A DNA stretch of 64,000 nucleotides. It comes from Enterococcus mundtii (GTDB lineage: Bacteria > Bacillota > Bacilli > Lactobacillales > Enterococcaceae). The position numbers and the translations under genes are program-made. Location: positions 1,116,001 to 1,180,000 of the forward strand of contig NZ_AP019810.1 in the NCBI RefSeq assembly GCF_013394305.1, written 5' to 3'. Of this stretch, positions 36,447-44,413 are shown piece after piece. Position 1 is the stretch's first letter, and each line of letters starts with the position of its first letter. Below the pieces are notes generated by a model. The model did no database searches and was not told the DNA's origin. It saw nothing but the letters and a program-made list of their open reading frames with translations.

Positions 36447-37275
36447 GATTCATTTCCCTCCGATCTAAACGTGCAGCAATCATATTCAATCCTTTATTCA
36501 CCATCAGAGTCGTGATGATCATGATCAATGCAATGACACTTGCTGAAGTCCAATCACCTAAAGTCGATGCTTTCTGGTATAAGAAAGTCGCCATCATCAT
36601 ATTTTGGTTCCCACCTAAAAGTTGTGGTGTCGTATAAGCCGTCAATGTGCCTGTAAATACTAAAATACTGCCAACGATCACTCCAGGTATACAAAGCGGC
36701 ATGACAATTTTATAGAACGTTTTAAACGGACTCGCACCTAACGTTTCGGCAGCTTCCAGTGTTTCTTTCTCAATATTTTCCATCACGCCAACAAGTGTCA
36801 TGACCATGGTAGGTAAGAATAAATAGACAGACCCGATAATAATTGCAAACTCCGTATATAGTAAGGCGATGGGTTGTTCGATCAGTCCTATGCGAATCAA
36901 AAAATTATTGATTACTCCTGTCCTTCCTAAAATGTTGATCCAAGCAAAACTACGGATGACTGAATTGGTCAATAATGGAAACATCGTCATTGCCATCAAT
37001 AAACTTTTCCACTTTTTACCCACACCTGCAATAAAATAAGCAGTTGGAATACCTAAAACGGCAGAAATCAACGTCACAATGACAGAAACGCGAATTGTTC
37101 GAAGAAAAATCTTCAAATTGAAATCATCTGTCAAAAAACTGGTGTAAGCACTTAGACTAGCACCTGTTTCAGTAAAAATAGTTGGCCATATAATATTGAC
37201 CAATGGCAAAATCATAAAAAATAGTAATAAGATCGTTCCTGGCGCAATGATCAAATACGGAACATTCTTCCTCAT
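36439..37275 (-). CDS. ABC transporter permease (PotB-like)
   Basis: 278 residues from ATG 37275 with GAGGGGGAGAAC upstream. Six helices; EAA-type loop ENIEKETLEAAETLGASPFKTFYKIVMPLCIPGVIVG. First gene of the operon permease-permease-ATPase-binding protein-ade-amidohydrolase. Confidence 0.9.
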   Translation of the reverse strand: MRKNVPYLIIAPGTILLLFFMILPLVNIIWPTIFTETGASLSAYTSFLTDDFNLKIFLRTIRVSVIVTLISAVLGIPTAYFIAGVGKKWKSLLMAMTMFPLLTNSVIRSFAWINILGRTGVINNFLIRIGLIEQPIALLYTEFAIIIGSVYLFLPTMVMTLVGVMENIEKETLEAAETLGASPFKTFYKIVMPLCIPGVIVGSILVFTGTLTAYTTPQLLGGNQNMMMATFLYQKASTLGDWTSASVIALIMIITTLMVNKGLNMIAARLDRREMNHA

Positions 37276-37304
37276 TGTTCTCCCCCTCATTCGTGTTCTG
37301 TCTC

Positions 37305-37333
37305 ATTATAAGAAAAAATACGAACATTTTCAA
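37305..37333 (-). promoter_or_regulatory. Operon promoter with PurBox in the spacer
   Basis: TTGAAA (37328-37333), 17-bp spacer, TATAAT (37305-37310) on the minus strand. The plus-strand AATACGAACATT (37317-37328) matches the PurR box AWWWCGAACWWT at every position and covers the spacer, a repression geometry. The rest of 37334-37557 shows no gene. Confidence 0.7.
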
Positions 37334-37557
37334 GAAAACTTTGTAATATATTCAGAAAAAAACATGAGTTATATGAAAAACATCGTAAAAAACCTGCGTT
37401 TATCCGTTTTATACAAAAAATACTCGTATTCATTTTATTTTTTTTAGTTATCTATGTTTATCCGCCAAACGATTATTAGTAATTAATGCGAGTTAATTAT
37501 CAAAAGTGTCGAGGAATACATCTCATACGAAACAGAAAATCGGTTTTCTGGAAACCC

Positions 37558-37612
37558 AAAAAGAGCAATTACCGAACATTCACCCAAAAACGTTCGTTAA
37601 TTACTCTTTTTA
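37558..37612 (-). terminator. Terminator of the lipoprotein hydrolase gene
   Basis: AAAAAGAG-AATTA-CGAAC pairs with GTTCG-TAATT-CTCTTTTT; T tracts lie on both strands. Confidence 0.8.
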
Positions 37613-37618
37613 TTCGAC

Positions 37619-38509
37619 TCAACTATTCCATAAAAACTGACTAACTTCTCGATCCACTTCTTCATTTTCATGAAGCATACTATGTGAAGCACCTTCACCT
37701 TCTTCGACCTTTTCCATTACAGGGTTACCATGTTGTTTCAATAAGGCGTAAACTGCCAATGCACTATTCAGCGGAACAGTTCCATCACTTAGCTCTACTT
37801 CACTCAACTGCCCTGCAACTAATAAAAATTGTGTGTCGGTAGGGAGATTCCCTATCATTGTTTGATAATCTTGATACCTTGAAGACACCACTGTTGGCCC
37901 ATTTTCGAGTAAATCAGCTAAATTCTGACCGCTATCATCCACAAAGTCATTGAACGGTGCGCCTAGTGCTACAAACTTTTCAACTTGCGGTAAAGTTGTT
38001 TCTTGGCCATACGTGACTAGATAACGGAGGCCGCTGACTCCACCCATCGAATGTCCGACAATGTTCACTTTGTTGATTTGATCAGTTGTCTGCAAATAAA
38101 CCAGACATGCACGAATCCATTCTGCTTGATTCCACTCATTATTTTCATTGTCTTCGAAAAGCACTTGGATCATTGGATTGGTTGCTTCTTTTGATAACTC
38201 CCCTTGCGCTTGAACGTTCCCATTAGTATCTACAGTCAATGTCAATTCTTGTTGCCCTTTGCTTTCTCCTTCTAACCGATCGATCATTCCTTTGAATGAA
38301 TTCACTGTTCCTTTATATCCGTGAACAAATAAGGTAGGCACACTCCCCTTTTCTACGGATTCTACTTGGCTTGTCCTCGTTGTTTCAGTAGAGGCAGTTT
38401 CTTTTTGGCTCTTGTTTTCTTGCGTTTGACAACCAGAGAGGATTAGCAGTACCAGCAACACCATGCCACTTAGCACCCGATTAAAATTCACTTCATTTTG
38501 TTTTATCAC
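37619..38509 (-). CDS. Alpha/beta-hydrolase lipoprotein (DUF915-like)
   Basis: Start at GTG 38509 (VIKQNEVNFN) behind AAAGGAG; about 296 residues. Lipoprotein signal MVLLVLLILSGCQTQ with lipobox Cys, Ser/Thr-rich linker, then an alpha/beta hydrolase: LFVHGYKGTVNSFKGMIDRL (oxyanion region), nucleophile elbow NIVGHSMGGVSGLRYL, and C-terminal GASHSMLHEN with the likely catalytic His. Matches the DUF915 cell-surface hydrolases of Lactobacillales. Ester substrate unknown. Lies just downstream of nusG but beyond its terminator. Confidence 0.85.
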   Translation of the reverse strand: MIKQNEVNFNRVLSGMVLLVLLILSGCQTQENKSQKETASTETTRTSQVESVEKGSVPTLFVHGYKGTVNSFKGMIDRLEGESKGQQELTLTVDTNGNVQAQGELSKEATNPMIQVLFEDNENNEWNQAEWIRACLVYLQTTDQINKVNIVGHSMGGVSGLRYLVTYGQETTLPQVEKFVALGAPFNDFVDDSGQNLADLLENGPTVVSSRYQDYQTMIGNLPTDTQFLLVAGQLSEVELSDGTVPLNSALAVYALLKQHGNPVMEKVEEGEGASHSMLHENEEVDREVSQFLWNS

Positions 38510-38540
38510 TTTTCTCACTCCTTTCATTCAAGACAAAAAA

Positions 38541-38568
38541 GAGCTGAGATGACTAGGCATCCCAACTC
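38541..38568 (-). terminator. Terminator of nusG
   Basis: GAGCTGAGATG pairs imperfectly with CATCCCAACTC; six T follow on the minus strand. Confidence 0.7.
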
Positions 38569-38589
38569 CTCCATTATTCTGATCACTGT

Positions 38590-39135
38590 TTAGTCGATTT
38601 TATCTACTTGATCAAAATCAAGCTCTGTACTTGTTTCACGACCGAACATGTCAATGTTTACTTTTAGTTTTTCTTTTTCTTCATCGACTTCTGTCACTTG
38701 ACCTTCTAATCCAGCAAAAGCTCCTTCGATGATCTTAACAACTTCGCCAACTTCTACTTTCAGTTCGTTTTGACGTAAACTCATACCGATTGAACGTAAG
38801 ATATGATTTACTTCTTCCGGTAATAAAGGTGCAGGCTTACTTCCTGCTCCGTGAGAACCAACAAAACCTGTAACGCCCGGTGTGTTACGGACAACATACC
38901 ATGAAGCATCTGACATGATCATTTCTACTAAGACATATCCAGGGAATGTTTTATGAACGATTTCTTTTTCTTTCCCATTTTTCACTTCAGTTTCTGTTTC
39001 TTCAGGAACAACGACACGGAAAATAAAATCAGCCATTTTCATACTTTGCGCACGTGACTCGATATTTGCTTTTACTTTGTTTTCGTATCCAGAGTATGTA
39101 TGCAATACATACCAATTTTTTTCAAAAGATTCCAT
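38590..39135 (-). CDS. nusG: Transcription termination/antitermination protein NusG
   Basis: 181 residues: NGN domain (WYVLHTYSGYENKVKANIESRA, FPGYVLVEM, VRNTPGVTGFVG) and KOW domain (GEVVKIIEGAFAGLEGQVTEVD). Binds RNA polymerase and modulates pausing. It normally follows secE directly; here 1.7 kb of accessory DNA separates them, and nusG has its own promoter. Confidence 0.98.
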   Translation of the reverse strand: MESFEKNWYVLHTYSGYENKVKANIESRAQSMKMADFIFRVVVPEETETEVKNGKEKEIVHKTFPGYVLVEMIMSDASWYVVRNTPGVTGFVGSHGAGSKPAPLLPEEVNHILRSIGMSLRQNELKVEVGEVVKIIEGAFAGLEGQVTEVDEEKEKLKVNIDMFGRETSTELDFDQVDKID

Positions 39136-39201
39136 TGAAGGCTCCTCATTTCATTTGTAAAATAAAAAAACCTCAGTTCCCCGAAGCTTTTCCTCTCTTT
39201 G

Positions 39202-39230
39202 ATTATAGCACCGTTTGCTGGTTTTTACTA
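39202..39230 (-). promoter_or_regulatory. nusG promoter with extended -10
   Basis: TGCTATAAT on the minus strand (TATAAT at 39202-39207) gives an extended -10; the -35 (TAGTAA) is weak. The leader has a short AG-TTC/GGAA-CT stem followed by seven T, a possible attenuator. No gene is seen in 39231-39507. Confidence 0.55.
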
Positions 39231-39507
39231 GTGACTTATTTTTAGTTCTCTAGTAATTTAAAAAGCGTTATTTATTCTTATTTTGGTGCAGAAATTATAT
39301 TATCTACTGTTTTTTTGAAAAAAAATAATTCCTTAAAAAGCTTATTTTATAAAGATGAATCAATAAATTTTTTTATTTTTTGTTATTCAGCGAAAAGGCA
39401 TAGGAAAATACATACCCATGTCAATATTATTTATTCCTACAATGTACAATTATAGTCATAAGGCATCTTATTGAGCTTTAAAGAACTTTACGAGAGGAGG
39501 TATCCCC

Positions 39508-39669
39508 ATGGAAACAATTAGACAACTCATTGCAACGGTTTTTGATTGGTTAGATTCTCTCGCCTTGATTCTCTCCTGTCTCACTGTTTTCTTTTTAAGT
39601 TTAAAAGTCTCATCTTTAGAAAAAGAAGTAAAAATACTAAAGGATACTTTTGAAAACCATTCAAAATAA
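39508..39669 (+). CDS. Small membrane protein, 53 residues
   Basis: ATG 39508 is preceded by GAGAGGAGGT with ideal spacing, strong support for translation. METIRQLIATVFDWLDSLAL is followed by a membrane helix (LILSCLTVFFLSLKV) and a short charged helix. No family recognised. It faces tail-to-tail the Rgg-like gene inside the nusG-secE insert. A type I toxin or bacteriocin-like role is possible but unsupported. Confidence 0.65.
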   Translation: METIRQLIATVFDWLDSLALILSCLTVFFLSLKVSSLEKEVKILKDTFENHSK

Positions 39670-39766
39670 GAGTCATGTTGTATGAATCAATACATATCTA
39701 CATTTTCAGATAGTCCGATCAGTTCAAACTCTCCCTAAATAAGCAAACAAGAAATCTCTTTTATCC

Positions 39767-40660
39767 TCATATATTAAAAATATGTTCAATCTCGTATTGT
39801 GTTTCAAATCTATGTAAATCAGCTAAAAATTCATTCTTCAACTTGCTCGCTCCAATCAATTCTAATCCCATAATAAAATCCTTTATTTTATTACTGACAG
39901 CCTCTCCTTCGATGTGCGCAAGTACAAGTTGATAAAACCGATGATATATTTCAGTTTCTCGCTGAAAAATAATTCTACGTCGAGTCTCACATAGTTTTTC
40001 CAAATAATACTTAGCTAATTTTAGCTCTTCTCTTTCAATCATCAGTAAAAACACATTATTATAAATACCTGATAATATGGAATGGAAGCTCTCCAACTCT
40101 CCTTTTTTCATCACATTCTTTTCTACTTCTTTCAATCGCTGTTTGATGTAACTTGTTTCAAATAAATAGATGAGAGTAGCAAAAGTCGTCATTTCAAATC
40201 TTCCCCACTCATCGATTTTCTCTAAATAATCAGATAATCTTTTCAGATAGTTAGTATCTTTTTTATTTAATTTTTTTACACCACCGATTCCCTCATACCA
40301 CTTATAAGTTTTGACAGCAAGATAATTTCTTATGACGACTAAATCATCTGAGTATTCTACTTCTTGGGCTAGTTTTTTTAATTGATAATTGATTGCACCA
40401 CTATTTTTTTTCTAGATTCCGGAATATTTTCTTCAAACTCAAATTTTTTTGAGATACTTTATCTCCATCAAGATAAAACATGAATTCATCGATCGTCATA
40501 TTCAAGCGTTCTAATAATTCTAAAAAGACTAATAATGGTAAATGATTTTTCCCATTCTCATATTTAGCTAACGTTTCCCGCGAAACAATTCCATCGGCTA
40601 GCTTTTTTTGAGAGATGCCTCTGTCAACACGCATTTTTTTAATAATTCATGAACTTCCAT
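39767..40660 (-). pseudogene. Rgg/GadR/MutR-like regulator with two homopolymer frameshifts
   Basis: The best start, ATG 40660 behind GGAGG, reads MEVHELLKK and then must shift at a 7-A tract (40634-40640) to enter the helix-turn-helix frame (MRVDRGISQKKLADGIVSRETLAKYENGKNHLP). After RNLEK it must shift again at an 8-A tract (40404-40411) to continue as NSGAINYQLKKLAQEVEYSD and on to 39767. Restoring both (one A added, one removed) gives about 291 residues, the Rgg length, with an N-terminal XRE domain and helical C-terminal domain. Either inactivated, phase-variable, or an assembly error in A tracts. Confidence 0.75.
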
Positions 40661-40755
40661 ATGTTCCTCCTTACTTATCAACTAGCAAAGCAAAAGAATG
40701 ATCAATAATTCACAAAAAACTTGTTGAAATTTCACGGTTACTATCAAAAAAAATA

Positions 40756-40795
40756 GAGCTTCCAATTGATTGATAATCATGGATAGCTCGCCTTT
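40756..40795 (-). terminator. Terminator after secE
   Basis: GAGCTATCC pairs with GGAAGCTC around an AT-rich loop, with a TATTTTTTTT tract on the minus strand (40744-40755). Confidence 0.75.
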
Positions 40796-40816
40796 TATTT
40801 AGATAAACTTATTGAA

Positions 40817-40987
40817 TTATTGCAAGATCCATGCAAACAGACTTTGGATCGCTGTATCCATCACGAAAAACATTAGTCCGAAGATGATCGACGTTTCGAT
40901 AACGACTAGTGTATCTTTACGTAATTGTTTTTTACTTGACCAAGTCACTTGTTTCATTTCATCTTTTACACTTTTAAGAAATTTCAT
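40817..40987 (-). CDS. secE: Preprotein translocase subunit SecE
   Basis: 56 residues: MKFLKSVKDEMKQVTWSSKK is the conserved cytosolic helix of short SecE proteins, then one membrane helix (LVVIETSIIFGLMFFVMDTAI). AGGAGG ribosome site upstream. Part of the SecYEG channel. Follows rpmG by 17 bp and ends in its own terminator rather than running into nusG. Confidence 0.95.
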   Translation of the reverse strand: MKFLKSVKDEMKQVTWSSKKQLRKDTLVVIETSIIFGLMFFVMDTAIQSLFAWILQ

Positions 40988-41004
40988 CGTAAGCCTCCTC
41001 CTTG

Positions 41005-41157
41005 TTATTTTGTCTCTTTATGTAATGTGTATTGATTACAATATTTACAAAATTTGTTGATTTCCAAACGCTCGCCGCTTTTTCCTTCACTAATCGACTT
41101 AGTATAGTTTCGAGAACCACAAACGGAACATGCTAATGCCGCTTTTTTCTTTGCCAT
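41005..41157 (-). CDS. rpmG: Ribosomal protein L33, zinc-binding type
   Basis: 50 residues, [22 protein letters not shown], with both CxxC pairs (CSVC and CKYC), so the zinc-containing form. GAGGAGGGG ribosome site. First gene of rpmG-secE. Promoter at 41199-41227. Confidence 0.96.
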   Translation of the reverse strand: MAKKKAALACSVCGSRNYTKSISEGKSGERLEINKFCKYCNQYTLHKETK

Positions 41158-41198
41158 CCGTTTCCCCTCCTCACTGAAAACCAAATTTATACCATACT

Positions 41199-41227
41199 AC
41201 ATTATCATGTAAATTATTTTATGTCAA
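41199..41227 (-). promoter_or_regulatory. rpmG-secE promoter
   Basis: Consensus TTGACA (41222-41227), 17-bp spacer, TAATGT (41199-41204) on the minus strand. Confidence 0.65.
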
Positions 41228-41315
41228 TTAGTGATCATACGCTCTACTGTTTTTATTTTAGTTATGATATGATTACTTAAAGGATTTTAAAAATGAACAA
41301 TCTGGAGGTATGACT

Positions 41316-41960
41316 ATGCTATTAAAAACTCTTGTTTACAAGAAAAAAGATTTGACTACCGTCTCTGAGACAAGCAACTTGGAAGAAGCACTAGAAATTT
41401 TAGAAACATCCGGTTACCGTTGTGTACCGATTCTTGATACTTCCGGAAATATTTTCCGTGGGAATATTTATAAAATGCACATCTATCGTCACAAAGCAAA
41501 TGGCGGCGATATGACTTTACCAGTCACTCATCTATTGAAAAACGCAACAAAATTCATTTATTTAGATACTTCTTTCTTTAAAGTATTCTTTACGATCAAA
41601 GAGCTTCCATACATTGCTGTACTTGATAGCCAAAACCATTTCTATGGGATTTTGACACACAGTACCTTACTTGGTATGTTGTCTCAGTCTTGGAGCGTAG
41701 AACAAGGAAGCTACGTCTTGACGATTGCTTCGACAGGTAAACAAGGTGACTTAGCGGCGATTTCAAAAATCATCGCAAAATATAGTAGCATTGCTAGTTG
41801 TATCACTTTGGATATCGAAAAAGATGAATACATCCGTCGTACCTTGATCACTCTACCAGCTCATACAGAAAAAAGTGTCTGTGATTCGATCGTCAATCAC
41901 TTAGAAAAGAAAAATTACAAAGTGATCGAAATTGAAAATTTACAAGATACTGATAAATAA
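41316..41960 (+). CDS. cbpA: CBS-domain protein, c-di-AMP-binding CbpA-like
   Basis: Start at ATG 41316 (MLLKTLVYKKKDL), six bases after GGAGGT; the ATG at 41310 abuts the ribosome site. 214 residues: two CBS motifs (about 15-65 and 75-130; GYRCVPILDTSGNIFRGNIY, ELPYIAVLDSQNHFYGILTHSTLLGML) and a C-terminal ACT-like domain (VLTIASTGKQGDLAAISKIIAKYSSIASCITL). This architecture matches Listeria CbpA, a c-di-AMP receptor. Binding here is inferred from architecture. Confidence 0.8.
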   Translation: MLLKTLVYKKKDLTTVSETSNLEEALEILETSGYRCVPILDTSGNIFRGNIYKMHIYRHKANGGDMTLPVTHLLKNATKFIYLDTSFFKVFFTIKELPYIAVLDSQNHFYGILTHSTLLGMLSQSWSVEQGSYVLTIASTGKQGDLAAISKIIAKYSSIASCITLDIEKDEYIRRTLITLPAHTEKSVCDSIVNHLEKKNYKVIEIENLQDTDK

Positions 41961-42013
41961 AAACCTGTTTAGTGGTTGATATTTACTAACTATTTTTCGA
42001 AAAATCATATTTC

Positions 42014-42068
42014 AAAAAAGCCAGAAATCCCAAAATCATTTACGACTTTTGGAATTCCTGGCTTTTTT
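42014..42068. terminator. Bidirectional terminator between cbpA and queT
   Basis: AAAAAGCCAG-AAT-CCAAAA pairs with TTTTGG-ATT-CTGGCTTTTTT; T tracts on both strands and convergent genes. Confidence 0.88.
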
Positions 42069-42084
42069 ACTCGATTAAAAACAA

Positions 42085-42588
42085 TCATACACGATCGTTG
42101 AATTTCACTGCTTGGTCTAGATAATACATCAATGGCGCAGAAACAGCCATCACGATAAATTCACTTAACGCAAGTGTACCATACGTTGTCCAAAACGCTT
42201 GACCGCCAGTTGGTACTAACATATAAGCAATCATAAACATACTGATTGTAAAGAACGCTGTATTTAATGCTAAGCGCACTTTGACATTTTTCACTTTATT
42301 TTGGATAAGTGCCGTTAGTCCTAATGCAAGTAGTGTTTGACCACCACCGAAAATCACATCCATGACACCAAAACCATAAATGGCATTATAAACAATCACG
42401 CCACCTAAGACACCCCATAATAATTTTCGATTGAATACAACTAAATGATTCAAACTTTCTGAAATACGAAATTGGATTGGCCCCGAAGACACAGGTGCTA
42501 CCAAAATCGTTAACGCTAGATATAAGGCCATGATCAACCCATTAATAACGACTACCATCAGTCGTTGCCTACTCTTTGTTCTCTCCAT
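42085..42588 (-). CDS. queT: QueT-family queuosine precursor transporter (ECF S component)
   Basis: 167 residues, about five or six helices. ALTILVAPVSSGPIQFRISESLNHLVVFNRKLLWGVLGGVIVYNAIYG is the QueT hallmark. Imports preQ1/preQ0-type precursors for tRNA queuosine together with an ECF module encoded elsewhere. The preQ1-I riboswitch in its leader confirms the substrate class. Confidence 0.93.
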   Translation of the reverse strand: MERTKSRQRLMVVVINGLIMALYLALTILVAPVSSGPIQFRISESLNHLVVFNRKLLWGVLGGVIVYNAIYGFGVMDVIFGGGQTLLALGLTALIQNKVKNVKVRLALNTAFFTISMFMIAYMLVPTGGQAFWTTYGTLALSEFIVMAVSAPLMYYLDQAVKFNDRV

Positions 42589-42603
42589 ATTCTATTCCTC
42601 ATT

Positions 42604-42645
42604 TCTCCTAGTTTTGTTAATGCGGGATGGTTGATGAACCGCAAG
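42604..42645 (-). promoter_or_regulatory. preQ1-I riboswitch
   Basis: On the minus strand P1 is TGCGG/CCGCA enclosing TTCATCAACCATC, followed by TTAACAAAACTAGG, the A-rich strand that makes the pseudoknot. It parallels the T. tengcongensis preQ1-I aptamer closely. A TATAAT (42650-42655) with TTGTAA (42672-42677) lies directly upstream, so the aptamer begins almost at the transcript 5' end. The GAGGA ribosome site follows within 15 nt. Confidence 0.88.
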
Positions 42646-42983
42646 GCGTATTATAACATAACAATTCTAGATTACAACCTTCCCTCCACCCCACCATTTC
42701 AGCATTTTTACCTTACCCTGAAAAGATTGTTATAAAAAATAAAAGAAATAAAAACAAGCAAGACACCTCGAGTAGTTAGCGCAAGACCTTATTGAACAGC
42801 CTCATTGAGAGATTGAGGCTTGATAGATAAAGGAATCGCACTCTTCTTATCAAAAAAATGAGTGTCGCTGTTGACTAATACTCTCCAGACAATTCTTTGT
42901 TTCTATCTTTTACCTACGTTTTTTCGTTTGTTCTTTATTGTATTTTCTAACTTAACTTCTTTTTCATTTCCCCAAACCTCTGC

Positions 42984-43290
42984 TATAATAACCAAGATTG
43001 TAATTCTTTTGACAATAATGACGAGATGCTTTGTTGAACCTTCAGTGGTTGACTCTATTATTCAACCACTGCTTACTCAGGGTGAGACGATTTAGTAAAG
43101 CATCGTTGATCTATTTACATGACTAAAACCACAAGTATTCACAGCTGTTGATTAAATCTGACACTGCTTGCTCTCCTTTTGACTATGTCGCCTTGCTATC
43201 GTATGTTAATGAGAACTCATGAAGGAGCCCGACAAGACTTGTTTTCTCAACTCAGGTACACGATACTTTGGTGCATTCCAGGAGGAAAAA
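42984..43290 (+). promoter_or_regulatory. Extended -10 promoter and structured leader of the lipid kinase gene
   Basis: TGCTATAAT (TATAAT at 42984-42989) gives a strong extended -10, leaving a leader of about 295 nt. Inside, GATGCTTT (43025-43032) pairs with AAAGCATC (43097-43104), enclosing a perfect 10-bp hairpin CAGTGGTTGA/TCAACCACTG (43043-43071). It matches no riboswitch class I know. Upstream, 42680-42980 holds hairpins such as AGCCTCA/TGAGGCT but no gene. Confidence 0.55.
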
Positions 43291-44337
43291 ATGAATTTTC
43301 ATTATCACCTATTAATCAACCAAGCTGCTGGTAGCGGAAACGGAAAGAAAACAGCGGATAAGATTTTACCAATTTTGGATCAAAAGAAACTTTCCTATAC
43401 GGTTCACTATAGTGAATATAAAGGGCACGATGCCCTTATAGCGGAACATTTAGCCGAAGATACCCTCATTGAATGGGAAGAGGATATCGATGCTGATACT
43501 ATCGGATGGTACCCACTTCTCATCGTCATTGGAGGAGATGGTACGCTTCATCAAGTCCTGAATACGTTTCATCATTTATGTGTATCTTTTCCTGTCGGCT
43601 TCATACCAGCCGGCTCAGGCAATGACTTTGCTCGTGGAATTGGGTTAAGTAGAGATCCAGAAAAAGCTTTAGAAACGATTTTAGCAACCAAAGAACCACA
43701 AAAAATAAATGTGTTGCATTATGAAGAAAAAGTAAACGATCGCGAAGGGCTGGCACTCAATAATTTCGGGATTGGTTTAGATGCAGCAATCGTTCATACT
43801 ACGAATCATTCCAATGCAAAAAAACGATTGAATAAGTATAATTTAGGCTCGCTTTCTTATATTTTTTCTTTACTATATGCTCTTTTCTCACAAAAAGGCT
43901 TTCCGATTCTTGTAGATATTGGTGGGAAACGTGTGAATTTTAAAAAAGCCTTTCTATGTACGGCAACTAATCATCCTTATTTTGGTGGAGGAGTATCGAT
44001 TGTTCCTACTGCAGATGTGACCAAGCCAACTATCGACTTCGTGGTTGTTGAACGAGTAAATCTATTTAAAATCGCTTGGTTGCTTCTTTTATTATTACAG
44101 AAGAAACAAATGCACTCGAAGTATTTCCATCACTATACAACAAGCAAACTTCGAATTGTTTCTACTATTCCCCAATATGGTCAAGAAGATGGGGAAGATT
44201 TAGAAAAACAATCGTTTGATTTACAACTAACAAATAAAACACAGTTATTGTGGTGTGAAAAAATAGTAATGAGGGAGGAACAGTCAGCCTCTTTATCTGT
44301 GGAAGTTCTTCAGATGGAGCATCTACCTTTCCAATGA
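43291..44337 (+). CDS. Diacylglycerol/lipid kinase family protein (DagK/YegS-like)
   Basis: 348 residues from ATG 43291 (AGGAGG eight bases upstream); the open frame extends upstream without a ribosome site. Catalytic nucleotide motif LIVIGGDGTLHQVLN and substrate-site GFIPAGSGNDFARGIGL are present, followed by the beta-sandwich domain. Recycles diacylglycerol or phosphorylates another lipid; undecaprenol is an alternative. Confidence 0.9.
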   Translation: MNFHYHLLINQAAGSGNGKKTADKILPILDQKKLSYTVHYSEYKGHDALIAEHLAEDTLIEWEEDIDADTIGWYPLLIVIGGDGTLHQVLNTFHHLCVSFPVGFIPAGSGNDFARGIGLSRDPEKALETILATKEPQKINVLHYEEKVNDREGLALNNFGIGLDAAIVHTTNHSNAKKRLNKYNLGSLSYIFSLLYALFSQKGFPILVDIGGKRVNFKKAFLCTATNHPYFGGGVSIVPTADVTKPTIDFVVVERVNLFKIAWLLLLLLQKKQMHSKYFHHYTTSKLRIVSTIPQYGQEDGEDLEKQSFDLQLTNKTQLLWCEKIVMREEQSASLSVEVLQMEHLPFQ

Positions 44338-44376
44338 AAAGACACCCGAAACGTTAGCGTTTCGGGTGTCTTTTCT
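44337..44376. terminator. Bidirectional terminator between lipid kinase and recD2
   Basis: GACACCCGAAACG (44341-44353) pairs exactly with CGTTTCGGGTGTC (44358-44370), with AAAA and TTTT flanks. Confidence 0.92.
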
Positions 44377-44413
44377 GGGCTGATACTTCACACTTCCAAC
44401 TGATGTTGCCTGT

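Noticed and set aside
37566-37580. Second PurBox (ATTACCGAACATT)
   Set aside because: The match is good, but it lies inside the terminator stem of the lipoprotein gene and over 230 bp from the operon promoter, so it is probably chance.
42862-43095. Plus-strand 77-residue ORF before the lipid kinase
   Set aside because: Overlaps the promoter and the stem-loops of the leader, with no ribosome site.
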